A stretch of DNA of 60,102 bases, from NCBI RefSeq assembly GCF_029871205.1, contig NZ_SSOJ01000137.1, positions 1-60,102 of the forward strand. The letters run 5' to 3'. Positions 52,970-60,102 of the stretch are shown in pieces (positions within the stretch are counted from its first letter, which is position 1; each line of letters opens with the position of its first letter). The translations under genes and the position numbers were made by a program. The stretch is from Pseudomonas sp. BN417. GTDB lineage: Bacteria; Pseudomonadota; Gammaproteobacteria; Pseudomonadales; Pseudomonadaceae. The notes below the pieces were generated by a model. It did no database searches, was not told the origin of the DNA, and was given only the letters and a program-made list of their open reading frames with translations.

Positions 52970-53716
52970 TTACTGAGCCAGCATCCCGGCGTCAACTAGG
53001 TGTTCACTGCCGGTGATGTAGGAGGACTCGTCCGAGGCAAGAAACAGCACCAGGTTGGAGACCTCTTTGGGATCGGCTATACGGCCCAGCGGAATCAGGC
53101 CCAGCGCATCCCCGCCGCTCTCATCGGTCGCCTCGACCATCATCGGCGTCTGAATGAAGCCGGGGTGTACTGAGTTGACGCGGATCTTTTTCGGGCCGTA
53201 TTCAATCGCTGTGGCCTTGGTCATGCCACGTACTGCGAACTTGCTGGCCACATAGGCCAGATTCGGGAAGCCATAGTTGGCGGCCATGCCCGCAATCGAG
53301 GAAATGTTCACAATTGAGCCGATGCCGGCCTTGAGCATGGACGGCAGAACGGCCCGCATTCCCAGGAACACCGAGTGCTGGTTGACGTCGCAGACCTTCA
53401 GGTAGTCGGCCTCGTTGAGGGCCAGGGTGTTAGCAACCGGGCCGAGTATGCCTGCATTGTTGACTAGCACCGTGAGTGGGCCGAACGCGGATTCGGCCTT
53501 CGCCACCACCTCTGCCCAGGAGTTGGCGCTGGTGACGTCGTGTCTGAGGAACAGCGCATTGCCGCCCAGTTCATCGGCCAGGGCCTGGCCGGCTTCTTCC
53601 GACAGATCGGTCAGCACCACCTTGGCGCCTTCCGCAATGAAACATCTGGCATGGGACTCGCCCATGCCCCTGGCAGCTCCGGTAATCAACGCCACTTTGC
53701 CTGTTAGTCTACCCAC
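52970..53716 (-). CDS. Short-chain dehydrogenase/reductase 3
   Basis: Classical SDR of 248 aa: TGAARGMG (13-20), NNAG (86-89), Ser in VNISSIAGM (139/140), Tyr155-x3-Lys159 (YVASK), SSYITGSEHLVDAGM end. Resembles 3-alpha-hydroxysteroid / cyclohexanol-type dehydrogenases of catabolic islands. Second gene after a SnoaL-like protein gene (60 bp apart), so both respond to the site at 54309. Likely oxidises an alicyclic alcohol of the terpenoid path; substrate not shown. Confidence 0.83.
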   Translation of the reverse strand: MGRLTGKVALITGAARGMGESHARCFIAEGAKVVLTDLSEEAGQALADELGGNALFLRHDVTSANSWAEVVAKAESAFGPLTVLVNNAGILGPVANTLALNEADYLKVCDVNQHSVFLGMRAVLPSMLKAGIGSIVNISSIAGMAANYGFPNLAYVASKFAVRGMTKATAIEYGPKKIRVNSVHPGFIQTPMMVEATDESGGDALGLIPLGRIADPKEVSNLVLFLASDESSYITGSEHLVDAGMLAQ

Positions 53717-53776
53717 GGTTCTTCCTCTTGTTGTGTTGTGCAGGGGCAGCCCTGCGATGCTGGTGAGGGCTCTGAT

Positions 53777-54193
53777 CTACTCGACGATGAAGGTTTCGTA
53801 CATGTGCAGCGTGTCGCTGTATTCCCGTATGCCGGTGATGCGCTTGCCGTCCGTTTCGAACAGGAAGTGATAGGTGTTCTTGAACACCCGTCCATTGTTC
53901 AGTTCCGAGCAAGACTCGGCTTCCACCGCGACACGATTGCCTTCGGCGGTCATGCCACCGGGGGTGATGGGCAGGGCGCCTTGCTTGTAGACGGTGACGA
54001 TGCCAGCCAGTAGCTCGCCCATCTGTTGTTTGCTGTAGCTGCCTGAAATGCCGGGTATGTTGCCGGATATCCACCAGGTACATTCATCGTCCAGGCAGTC
54101 GAGAATGTCGGTCACATCGCCGGACGAGAAGACCCTCAGGAAGTGGCGCACCAACTCCTTATTGCGTTCGAGCAGGTTGTTGGCTGTGTTCAC
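53777..54193 (-). CDS. SnoaL-like (NTF2-fold) protein 1
   Basis: Small alpha+beta barrel of 138 aa (MNTANNLLERNKELVRHFLR). The SnoaL pattern is visible: FLRVFSSGDVTDILDCLDDE, TWWISGN, MGELLAGIVTVYK, ITGIREYSDT. The fold includes ketosteroid isomerase, limonene-epoxide hydrolase and terpene-oxide lyases, so an isomerase, hydratase or ring-opening role is possible but not shown. Divergent from SnoaL-like 2, with one 18-bp palindrome exactly in the middle of the spacer (116 bp from each start). Heads the operon with SDR 3. Confidence 0.75.
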   Translation of the reverse strand: MNTANNLLERNKELVRHFLRVFSSGDVTDILDCLDDECTWWISGNIPGISGSYSKQQMGELLAGIVTVYKQGALPITPGGMTAEGNRVAVEAESCSELNNGRVFKNTYHFLFETDGKRITGIREYSDTLHMYETFIVE

Positions 54194-54308
54194 TGTGCTA
54201 CTCCTGTGACTTGGATTGGCTGATCCGATCGCCAGCTTGCCTAATGTCGCTCGGCCTAGCCCACCTCTTGTGTGGTGTGGCTATCAGTAGCATTCCTGTT
54301 TCACTCGT

Positions 54309-54326
54309 GTCAACAATTGTGTTGAT
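54309..54326. promoter_or_regulatory. 18-bp palindrome, site E (divergent SnoaL promoters)
   Basis: GTCAAC-AATTGT-GTTGAT. It lies centrally in the 248-bp spacer, equally far from both start codons, so one site can serve both directions. Confidence 0.7.
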
Positions 54327-54441
54327 TGATGCTTTCGGATGAACGATGCTAAGTCGTTAGCTACAAGTGTCGCTGTAAGCCGTTCGGGCTGTCCGAGCGT
54401 TGGCTTATGGCCGGGATCACAGTGACAGTAAGGGTTGATAG

Positions 54442-54969
54442 ATGAACAACGACATGCAGGTGCTGCTGGACAAGCAGGCGATTTATGAAGTGCTGATCCG
54501 TTACTGCCGTGGTGTGGATCGCTGCGATGAGGAGCTGATCCGCTCCGTCTACCATGACGATGCCTATGATGATCATGGTTACTGGCGGGGATCCGGTAGC
54601 GACTTTGCCCGTTTTGTATCTGCACGCCTGACAGCTGCCAACCTAGCGACCACGCATTCAATCACCAACGTGCTAATTGAGGTTCACGGGGATACCGCCC
54701 AATCGGAGTCGCAGGTCATGGCGACCCTTGTGCGCAAGGGCAGTCCGCAGTTGGCCGATGTAATGGGCGCCCGTTATCTGGATCGACTGTCCCGGCGCAA
54801 TGGCGAATGGAAGATTGATGAGCGCACCGTGGTGCTGGACTGGCACAAGGTTGAAGCCTGGGCCGACGCGCAGGCGCCGATCCCTCTCGACGGGTTCTTG
54901 CGCGGTTCCCGCTTCCCGGCCGATCCCGTCTATCGGCACCGGCAGATGGCGACAGAACAACCCAGTTAA
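54442..54969 (+). CDS. SnoaL-like (NTF2-fold) protein 2
   Basis: SnoaL_4-type protein of 175 aa (MNNDMQVLLDKQAIYEVLIR). Motifs RYCRGVDRCDEELIRSVYHD, DDAYDDHGYWRGS, ATTHSITNVLIEVHGDTAQS and WKIDERTVVLDWHKVE are those of the family branch common in sphingomonad and Pseudomonas catabolic clusters. Members include dehydratases and dioxygenase small subunits; Asp and His in DDHGY may form the active site. AGGG lies before the ATG. The gene converges with the quinone-oxidoreductase gene, 28 bp apart. Confidence 0.75.
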   Translation: MNNDMQVLLDKQAIYEVLIRYCRGVDRCDEELIRSVYHDDAYDDHGYWRGSGSDFARFVSARLTAANLATTHSITNVLIEVHGDTAQSESQVMATLVRKGSPQLADVMGARYLDRLSRRNGEWKIDERTVVLDWHKVEAWADAQAPIPLDGFLRGSRFPADPVYRHRQMATEQPS

Positions 54970-54997
54970 GCGGGGTTGGCGACCGGGACGACTGGTT

Positions 54998-55996
54998 CTA
55001 GTTGCGTGGCTCGGCGGTCGGCGTAATAACCAGTTTGCCGGTCAGGTTGCGCGACAATACCATCTTGAGGGCATCCGGAGTCTTCTCCAAGGGGTAGGTC
55101 TGCGCAATCAGCGGCCTCAGTTTGCCCGCCCTGTAAAGTTCCGATAGGTGCCTGAAGCTGGCCTGGTGCTGCGCTGGATTGCGTTGCACGGCAGGCCACC
55201 AGAAGATGCCGGCCACCTGGAAGTTTTTCAGCAACAGCAGGTTGGCCGGTATCTGCGGAATTTGTCCGCTGGCGAAGCCGACAATCAACAGCCTGCCGTC
55301 ATGTCTCATGCAGCGCGACATACTGTTGAAGGCTTCGCCGCCCACCGTGTCCATGCACAGATCCGCCCCCTGGCCGTCGGTCAGCTCCAGCACCCGCTGC
55401 TTCAGATCCTCGCGGCTGTAATCAATCAGATGGTCGGCGCCGTGCGCCCTGGCAGTCTCCAGCTTGTGGGGAGAGCTGGCGACGGCGATGACCGTTGCAC
55501 CCAGCGCCTTGGCAATTTCAATACTTGCCAGGCCCACGCCGCCCGCAGCGCCAAGCACAACCAGGGTCTCCTTTGCCTGAATCCGGCCGCGGCGAACCAG
55601 GGCGTAGTAGCTGGTGCCGTACGAGGAATAAAAACCTGATGCGGTGATACAGTCCATGCCCTCCGGTACCGGAACCGCCAGTTCGGCCCGGGCCGCAGCC
55701 TCTTCGGCGAAGCCGCCATAGCCGTCTCGGGTCAGGGCCATGACGTGGTCACCCGGGTGTAATGTGCTGACATTGGTGCCGGTTTCAATCACCTCCCCCG
55801 CGATCTCGAAGCCGGGTGCAAAGGGCATCGGAGGCTTGGCTTGGTATTTCCCCTGGATGATCAGATTGTCCGGAAAGTTGATCGCCGCCCCATAGACCCT
55901 GATCCGAATGTCGTCGGGCCCTATGGCCGGACTGTCCATCTCGCCCTGGGTCAGCTTGTCTGCCGGGCCGTATTCTCTGCAAATGATTGCTCGCAT
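54998..55996 (-). CDS. Quinone-oxidoreductase-like NADPH dehydrogenase (zinc-independent MDR)
   Basis: Medium-chain reductase of 332 aa (MRAIICREYGPADKLTQGEM). GroES-like N-domain with AINFPDNLIIQGKYQAKPPM; Rossmann motif VLGAAGGVGLASIEIAKALG; then AVASSPHKLETARAHGADHL. The zinc Cys and His ligands of alcohol dehydrogenases are missing. QOR/enoyl-reductase enzymes reduce C=C bonds conjugated to ketones or CoA esters with NADPH. With site F 58 bp upstream it belongs to the palindrome regulon. Possible role: reducing the cyclopentenone or enoyl intermediate; inferred. Confidence 0.84.
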   Translation of the reverse strand: MRAIICREYGPADKLTQGEMDSPAIGPDDIRIRVYGAAINFPDNLIIQGKYQAKPPMPFAPGFEIAGEVIETGTNVSTLHPGDHVMALTRDGYGGFAEEAAARAELAVPVPEGMDCITASGFYSSYGTSYYALVRRGRIQAKETLVVLGAAGGVGLASIEIAKALGATVIAVASSPHKLETARAHGADHLIDYSREDLKQRVLELTDGQGADLCMDTVGGEAFNSMSRCMRHDGRLLIVGFASGQIPQIPANLLLLKNFQVAGIFWWPAVQRNPAQHQASFRHLSELYRAGKLRPLIAQTYPLEKTPDALKMVLSRNLTGKLVITPTAEPRN

Positions 55997-56053
55997 GTGC
56001 GCATCTCCTGGTGTTGTTCATCTGCTCCGAATGTCGGCTGGCAAGGTCATTTA

Positions 56054-56071
56054 GTCAACTTTGGTGTTGAA
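56054..56071. promoter_or_regulatory. 18-bp palindrome, site F (quinone-oxidoreductase gene)
   Basis: GTCAAC-TTTGGT-GTTGAA, 58 bp before the start at 55996. The last base departs from the consensus Y. Confidence 0.65.
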
Positions 56072-56194
56072 TATGCGGCCGCGGATCTGCAGGCTGAGGC
56101 TGGAATTTATTCATTCCGATGTCGCCATGTTGGCTGCCGCGCATGGCAGGTTGCCCGGGGATCGGATCTGGAGGTTCTGTCGTCAACAGGATTT

Positions 56195-56212
56195 ATCAAC
56201 TCTTTAGTTGAC
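56195..56212. promoter_or_regulatory. 18-bp palindrome, site G (SnoaL-like 3)
   Basis: ATCAAC-TCTTTA-GTTGAC, 53 bp before the start at 56265. An extra half-site GTCAAC stands at 56182-56187. Confidence 0.65.
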
Positions 56213-56264
56213 TGGCGTCGACAAAGGCTGCACGATTGCCTGAAACAACAAGAAGGTATGCACC

Positions 56265-56783
56265 ATGTCGGATATCGAACGCAGGCTGAAAGCCCTGGAA
56301 GACCGCGCCGAATTGCAGGATTTGGCGGTCCGCTACTTCGTTGCCACGGACGATGATGACTACGCCACTTTAGAAGCGCTTTTTACGCCTGAGGCCGTAC
56401 TCCGTGCCGGCGGGTTCACTGGCGGTACTGATCGGGCCGCCATCATGGCTTTCCTGCGAAGTGCCAGAGCGAACATGGGCGTCACTATCCATACCCCCCA
56501 TTACTGCCTAATCACCTTCACCGGAGAAGACACGGCAACGGGGGTGGTTGGCGCGCATCTCGAAATTGCCATGGCTGGGCAGAGCCTGTTTGGGGCTGTG
56601 CGTTATAACGACAAATACCAACGTCTGCACGGCAAATGGCATTTTTCTAAAAGGGAAATGCTGGCAGTACATATGGGGCCTTGGGAGCAGGTTGCGACCT
56701 CACTCACCGCCGATCTGCGGGTCCGGTGGCCGGGTAGCGATCCGCAGCCGGCCGATTTGCCGGCACGCCGGGAAAGCCTGTAG
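56265..56783 (+). CDS. SnoaL-like (NTF2-fold) protein 3
   Basis: SnoaL_4-type protein of 172 aa (MSDIERRLKALEDRAELQDL). Typical helix-barrel signs: VRYFVATDDDDYATLEALFT, AVLRAGGFTGG, THTPHYCLITF-like (TIHTPHYCLITFTGED), WHFSKREMLAVHM. Distinct from SnoaL-like 2 by sequence, so not a recent duplicate. Site G precedes it. The RibBX-type gene follows after 40 bp in the same direction, so FMN supply may be co-transcribed with it. Catalytic role unknown. Confidence 0.75.
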   Translation: MSDIERRLKALEDRAELQDLAVRYFVATDDDDYATLEALFTPEAVLRAGGFTGGTDRAAIMAFLRSARANMGVTIHTPHYCLITFTGEDTATGVVGAHLEIAMAGQSLFGAVRYNDKYQRLHGKWHFSKREMLAVHMGPWEQVATSLTADLRVRWPGSDPQPADLPARRESL

Positions 56784-56823
56784 CTAGGGGGAATCCCATC
56801 AAACGGCCATTAAGGGTGCAGCT

Positions 56824-57927
56824 ATGCAGTTAGACAAGATTGAAGACATCATCGAAGACATCCGCCTCGGTAAAATGGTCGTATTGATTGACGATGAGGA
56901 TCGCGAAAACGAGGGCGACCTCGTCATGGCTGCTCAGCATGTGAAGGCTGAGCACATCAACTTCATGGCCCGTTTTGCCCGCGGTCTGATTTGCATGCCA
57001 ATGAGCAAGTCCCAGGCCGAGCGCTTGGGGTTGCGGCTGATGGTCGAACGCAACGGGTCAGGGTTCGGCACCAAGTTCACCACCTCGATCGAGGCGGCGG
57101 CGGGGGTCACCACGGGGATCTCCGCCGCGGATCGAGCTCTAACCGTTCAGGCCGCAGCGGCGCCCAACGCGCGGGCAGAGGACGTTGTCCAGCCTGGGCA
57201 TATTTTTCCGCTTGTCGCGGAGCCGGGTGGTGTGCTGGTACGAGCCGGGCATACAGAAGCCTCCTGCGATCTCGCCAGGCTGGCTGGTCTGAACGAAACC
57301 GGTGTGATCTGTGAGGTGATGAACGAAGACGGCTCCATGGCACGCCTGCCCGAGCTGATCGAGTTTGCCAAGGAACACGGGCTCCGGATCGGTACCATTG
57401 CCGATCTGATCCATTACCGGGCCGTCCATGAAACGACCGTTGAGCGGCTGGGGCAGCAGTCGGTGATGACCGATCATGGTCAGTTCATGATGCTTTCCTA
57501 TCGAGACCGTATTAATGGGGATATCCATCTAGCCCTGACCCTGGGAGAACTGGATGGCTCGCCCACGCTGGTTCGGGTGCAGCAGTCGGTTTGCCTCCGC
57601 GATCTACTCGGCATCCAGATTCCCGGCAGCAGCGGCTGGAATATACAGCGCTGCCTTGCGCGCATTGCTGCGGAGAAGAAAGGGGTGCTGGTGCTTCTAG
57701 CTGGTACCGAGACCTCCGCCGACATGAAACACAAAATAGATGCCCTGAACGGCAAATCCAAGCTGCCTCGAGCGTCGGCAGATGGTGATCCTCTGATGAT
57801 TGGTGTGGGTTCGCAAATTCTTCGCGACCTTGGCCTGGGTGATATGCGACTGATGGCGGGGCCGGCCAAATATCACGGTATCTCCGGATTCAACTTGCAG
57901 GTTTCGGAATACGTCGTCTGCAGCTGA
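56824..57927 (+). CDS. ribB: RibBX-type 3,4-dihydroxy-2-butanone-4-phosphate synthase
   Basis: Bifunctional-looking protein of 367 aa. Residues ~1-205 are the DHBP synthase: DDEDRENEGD (23-32), GLICMPMSKSQAERLGL, VRAGHTEASCDLARLAG. The C-terminal ~160 residues resemble GTP cyclohydrolase II but lack the zinc motif (no C-x10-C-x-C; only SVCLRDLLG and an RCLARI), so that half is inactive as a cyclohydrolase. This is the RibBX form known from Pseudomonas. Makes the four-carbon unit of riboflavin. A true ribA follows, so the pair covers both entry steps of the flavin pathway beside a flavin monooxygenase. Confidence 0.85.
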   Translation: MQLDKIEDIIEDIRLGKMVVLIDDEDRENEGDLVMAAQHVKAEHINFMARFARGLICMPMSKSQAERLGLRLMVERNGSGFGTKFTTSIEAAAGVTTGISAADRALTVQAAAAPNARAEDVVQPGHIFPLVAEPGGVLVRAGHTEASCDLARLAGLNETGVICEVMNEDGSMARLPELIEFAKEHGLRIGTIADLIHYRAVHETTVERLGQQSVMTDHGQFMMLSYRDRINGDIHLALTLGELDGSPTLVRVQQSVCLRDLLGIQIPGSSGWNIQRCLARIAAEKKGVLVLLAGTETSADMKHKIDALNGKSKLPRASADGDPLMIGVGSQILRDLGLGDMRLMAGPAKYHGISGFNLQVSEYVVCS

Positions 57928-58068
57928 TTCTTCTCTGGCGCCCAGGTTGCCAAGCCTGGGCCAATTATCAGCCATTGCTGCAAGGTAGCAACTGAGCCGT
58001 TGTCCAGGGCGTGGTGCTGCGCAAGAAAGGGGGGCGTTGATGATGACTGGACATATCGGGAGCACGAA

Positions 58069-58671
58069 ATGAGCTTGAAGTATGCGGTATCCACGCGTCT
58101 GCCAACGCCCTTTGCGACTTTTGATATTCACGGGTTTGAAGACCCCGAGACCGGCAAGGAGCATGTTGCCCTTACCCTAGGCGATGTCCGTTCCGGCGAG
58201 CCTATCCTGTGCCGGGTGCACTCCGAGTGTCTGACTGGAGATGCGTTGTTCAGTCAGCGCTGCGATTGTGGATCGCAGTTGAATATCGCGCTGAAACTGA
58301 TTGCTGAGAAAGGGCGAGGCATTTTGCTCTACCTGCGCCAGGAAGGGCGGGGCATTGGTTTGATCAACAAGCTCCGGGCCTACGAACTCCAGGATCAGGG
58401 GGCCGACACTGTCGAGGCCAATGAGCAACTGGGATTTGAAGCGGACATGCGCAACTACCTGATTGGTGCACAGATGCTCGGTCATTTTGGCATTGAGTCT
58501 GTGCGCCTGATGACGAACAACCCACGGAAGGTGGATGCCCTGAGGCGTGACGGCATCACCGTTGTAGAGAGGGTCAAGTTGCAGTCAGACCTGACTCCCT
58601 GCAATGCACATTACCTGCAAACCAAGGCAATCAAGTTGGGGCATATGCTCTCCCATCTCAAATTGAAGTGA
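58069..58671 (+). CDS. ribA: GTP cyclohydrolase II
   Basis: Enzyme of 200 aa from the ATG at 58069 ([20 protein letters not shown]), with GGGAG 8 nt upstream. Zinc ligands Cys54, Cys65 and Cys67 in [20 protein letters not shown]. Catalytic region [21 protein letters not shown]-terminal [15 protein letters not shown]. Opens the purine ring of GTP in the first riboflavin step. Chromosomes normally have their own copy; a second one in a catabolic island, just upstream of an FMN-type monooxygenase gene, suggests extra flavin supply. Confidence 0.92.
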   Translation: MSLKYAVSTRLPTPFATFDIHGFEDPETGKEHVALTLGDVRSGEPILCRVHSECLTGDALFSQRCDCGSQLNIALKLIAEKGRGILLYLRQEGRGIGLINKLRAYELQDQGADTVEANEQLGFEADMRNYLIGAQMLGHFGIESVRLMTNNPRKVDALRRDGITVVERVKLQSDLTPCNAHYLQTKAIKLGHMLSHLKLK

Positions 58672-58804
58672 TCCCGGACCCTATTGTCATCGGTTGATCC
58701 GTGCGCGCCTACAGCTTACGCCGCATCGCTGTGTGCGATGTTCCTTCGCGCCCGGAATCTGCGATATGCCACTTCGGGCCTTCTGCGCCGACCCCCAGGA
58801 TTAT

Positions 58805-58818
58805 TTGATTTAAATCAA
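58805..58818. promoter_or_regulatory. FNR/ANR-type box
   Basis: TTGAT-TTAA-ATCAA, a perfect match to the Anr/FNR consensus TTGAT-N4-ATCAA. It lies between ribA and the luciferase-like gene, 130 bp before the latter and 59 bp upstream of site H. Oxygen-linked control of the monooxygenase is possible; one perfect match may also be chance. Confidence 0.5.
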
Positions 58819-58876
58819 TAAGTTATTGATTTCATGGTTGGCGACTCAGGTTGCCGCTTATTGCTTCGTCCAGTTT

Positions 58877-58894
58877 ATCAACATTTGTGTTGAC
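58877..58894. promoter_or_regulatory. 18-bp palindrome, site H (luciferase-like gene)
   Basis: ATCAAC-ATTTGT-GTTGAC, 54 bp before the start at 58948. It is the rightmost of the eight sites. Confidence 0.7.
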
Positions 58895-58947
58895 AGATGG
58901 TTCGGAGCTGATTAGTTTTGCTAAACCAACGAACAGGAGGTGGCCCA

Positions 58948-60102
58948 ATGAAGTTTCATTTGATGCAAACAGGTGTGATCGGTCGTCGTTATGAGCTGGA
59001 AGCGGGCATGGCCGGTCAGCGCCCTGAGCTGTATCAGCGCTTTCTATCCGAGGTGCGCGATTACGTGCGTCTGGCGGATGAGCTTGGCTACGCAGGCTAC
59101 TGCCAACCTGAGCATCACCTGCAGATCGAGGGTTTTGAGATCAACAACCATCCCGGCATGTTCAGCCTCTATGTGGGCCTGCATTCCAAGCGGATGAAGG
59201 CCGGCATCATGGGGTACACCCTGCCGACCCATAACCCGGTGCGCATCGCCGAAGAAATCGCCACCCTTGACCATATGCTCCAAGGGCGGCTGATGGTCGG
59301 TTTCACCCGTGGTTACCATGCGCGCTGGGTCGACTCCTATGCCGCGCGTCCGGGGGTCAGCGCCACTACGCCGGACAACGCCAAGGCCCGCGATGAGCAG
59401 GATGCGCTGAACCGCGAAGTCTTCGAGGAGTCGCTGCAGGTCATCAAGAAGGCCTGGGCCAACGACGTGTTCAGCCACAAGGGCAAGCACTGGGAGTTCC
59501 CGCCAAATGGCGGCTCTGCCGGTCACCCGGCCTATGCCAGCATGGGCAAGGGCATGGATGCCGATGGCATCGTGCGCCAGATCGGGATTGCGCCGAAGTG
59601 CTACCAGAATCCCCACCCGAAGATTTACGGCGGCTTTGCCGGCAGCATGCGCACCGTCGACATGTGGGCACGGGAAGGCGGCAAGCCGATCGTGCTGGCT
59701 GCCGACCTGGACTTCTGCGATGCCCTGTGGAACCGCTATGCCGATACCGCCCGCCAGCATGAGCGCGAAGTTGCCCGCGAGGATGTTGCCGCCTGGGGTG
59801 GTTTCCTGATGCTGACCGATGACAAGGACAAGGCCAAGCAGTTGATGGCTGAGCACAAGTGGTTCTGGGACAAGTGGTTCATCCCGTTCGGCCAGAAAAT
59901 GCCGAACGTGCTGATCGGCTCGGCTGACGACATCGCCGAGCAGATCGGCCGCGCGCATGACCGCCTGGGCTTCAACGAACTGTTCCTGATGTTTGGCCAG
60001 GGCCACCTGGACCCGGAGCAGAACAATGAAGAGTTGGAGAAGTTTGCCAGCCTGGTGGCCCCTCGGTTCGCGACCAAGGATGCCGAAGGGACGCTGGTTT
60101 AA
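58948..60102 (+). CDS. Luciferase-like (LLM) flavin-dependent monooxygenase
   Basis: Flavoprotein of 384 aa from the ATG at 58948 (MKFHLMQTGVIGRRYELEAG), with AGGAGG upstream; the stop is the last codon of the window. Bacterial-luciferase-like barrel: LADELGYAGYCQPEHHLQIE, GYTLPTHNPVRIAEEIATLD, QGRLMVGFTRGYHARWVDSY, KIYGGFAGSMRTVD. Such enzymes use FMNH2 from a partner reductase for hydroxylation or Baeyer-Villiger oxidation. Diketocamphane monooxygenases are of this fold and length, but the N-terminus here differs from those I remember, so it is not named as one. Two rib genes stand upstream. Controlled by site H. Confidence 0.85.
   Translation: MKFHLMQTGVIGRRYELEAGMAGQRPELYQRFLSEVRDYVRLADELGYAGYCQPEHHLQIEGFEINNHPGMFSLYVGLHSKRMKAGIMGYTLPTHNPVRIAEEIATLDHMLQGRLMVGFTRGYHARWVDSYAARPGVSATTPDNAKARDEQDALNREVFEESLQVIKKAWANDVFSHKGKHWEFPPNGGSAGHPAYASMGKGMDADGIVRQIGIAPKCYQNPHPKIYGGFAGSMRTVDMWAREGGKPIVLAADLDFCDALWNRYADTARQHEREVAREDVAAWGGFLMLTDDKDKAKQLMAEHKWFWDKWFIPFGQKMPNVLIGSADDIAEQIGRAHDRLGFNELFLMFGQGHLDPEQNNEELEKFASLVAPRFATKDAEGTLV

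Noticed and set aside
59044-60006. 320-codon minus-strand frame over the luciferase-like gene
   Set aside because: Antisense to a well-supported gene with ribosome-binding site and family motifs.
58948-60102. Naming the luciferase-like enzyme a diketocamphane monooxygenase
   Set aside because: Fold, length and context would fit, but the N-terminal sequence differs from the 2,5- and 3,6-enzymes I remember; a family name only is given.

Overview
The window reads as a mosaic accessory region of a Pseudomonas-like gammaproteobacterium. Grounds for this: a camphor operon in the same order as on the P. putida CAM plasmid, an MvaT-type H-NS protein, a REP-associated tyrosine transposase with its palindromes, and TnpS/TnpT resolution genes of the Tn4651/Tn5041 group. 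Most of the DNA is GC-rich. The Tn7-like block at 16-23 kb is clearly more AT-rich. Whether the molecule is chromosome or plasmid cannot be told from the sequence.

Left part (1-16 kb). Two copies of a ~690-bp unit (Bro-N antirepressor gene plus a structured leader) lie as direct repeats around 14 kb of unrelated genes: a BTAD-type regulator with a berberine-bridge-like FAD oxidase, relics (LysR tail, cupin, chitin-binding domain), a secreted lytic transglycosylase, small envelope proteins, a GNAT acetyltransferase and a RloC/PrrC-like ATPase with a zinc hook and anticodon-nuclease-type residues. Two 186-bp inverted copies of a MITE-like element and five copies of a GGGGACAGATTTATTT motif punctuate this part. 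A RAYT closes it.

Middle part (16-35 kb). A complete Tn7-like core (tnsA-tnsB-tnsC-tniQ, transcribed leftward with overlapping genes) stands next to an AbiJ-domain defence-type gene. It is followed by an unknown gene, a divergent tnpT/tnpS pair with its rst region, a KAP-family NTPase, a second tnpS with a second rst-like site, small island genes (BPSL0761 family, orphan MbcA-type antitoxin, MvaT, lipoprotein) and broken IS66 and IS3 genes.

Right part (34.9-60.1 kb). This is a catabolic island. camR and camDCAB (46-51 kb) encode the P450cam system, which oxidises camphor to diketocamphane, with a palindromic operator between camR and camD. On both sides lie genes for further breakdown: three SDR dehydrogenases, a crotonase, a thiolase, a 3-hydroxyacyl-CoA dehydrogenase, a quinone-oxidoreductase-like enzyme, an alpha/beta hydrolase, three SnoaL-fold proteins, a RibBX-type protein, GTP cyclohydrolase II and a luciferase-like flavin monooxygenase. 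The second, non-CamR layer is tied together by one 18-bp palindrome, RTCAAC-N6-GTTGAY. It occurs eight times, each time in a promoter region of these genes. A TetR protein with a KstR2-like C-terminus (43.7 kb) is the best candidate to read it. An IS5-family copy separates this set from the cam operon. A small haem-copper-oxidase-accessory-like membrane operon and a second TetR gene open the island.

Most interesting points: the 18-bp palindrome regulon; the Tn7-like element with its AbiJ-type neighbour; the paired rst/tnpS units around a KAP NTPase; and the RloC-like gene in a motif-bounded cassette. The ends of the Tn7-like element and of the IS5 copy could not be fixed by eye.
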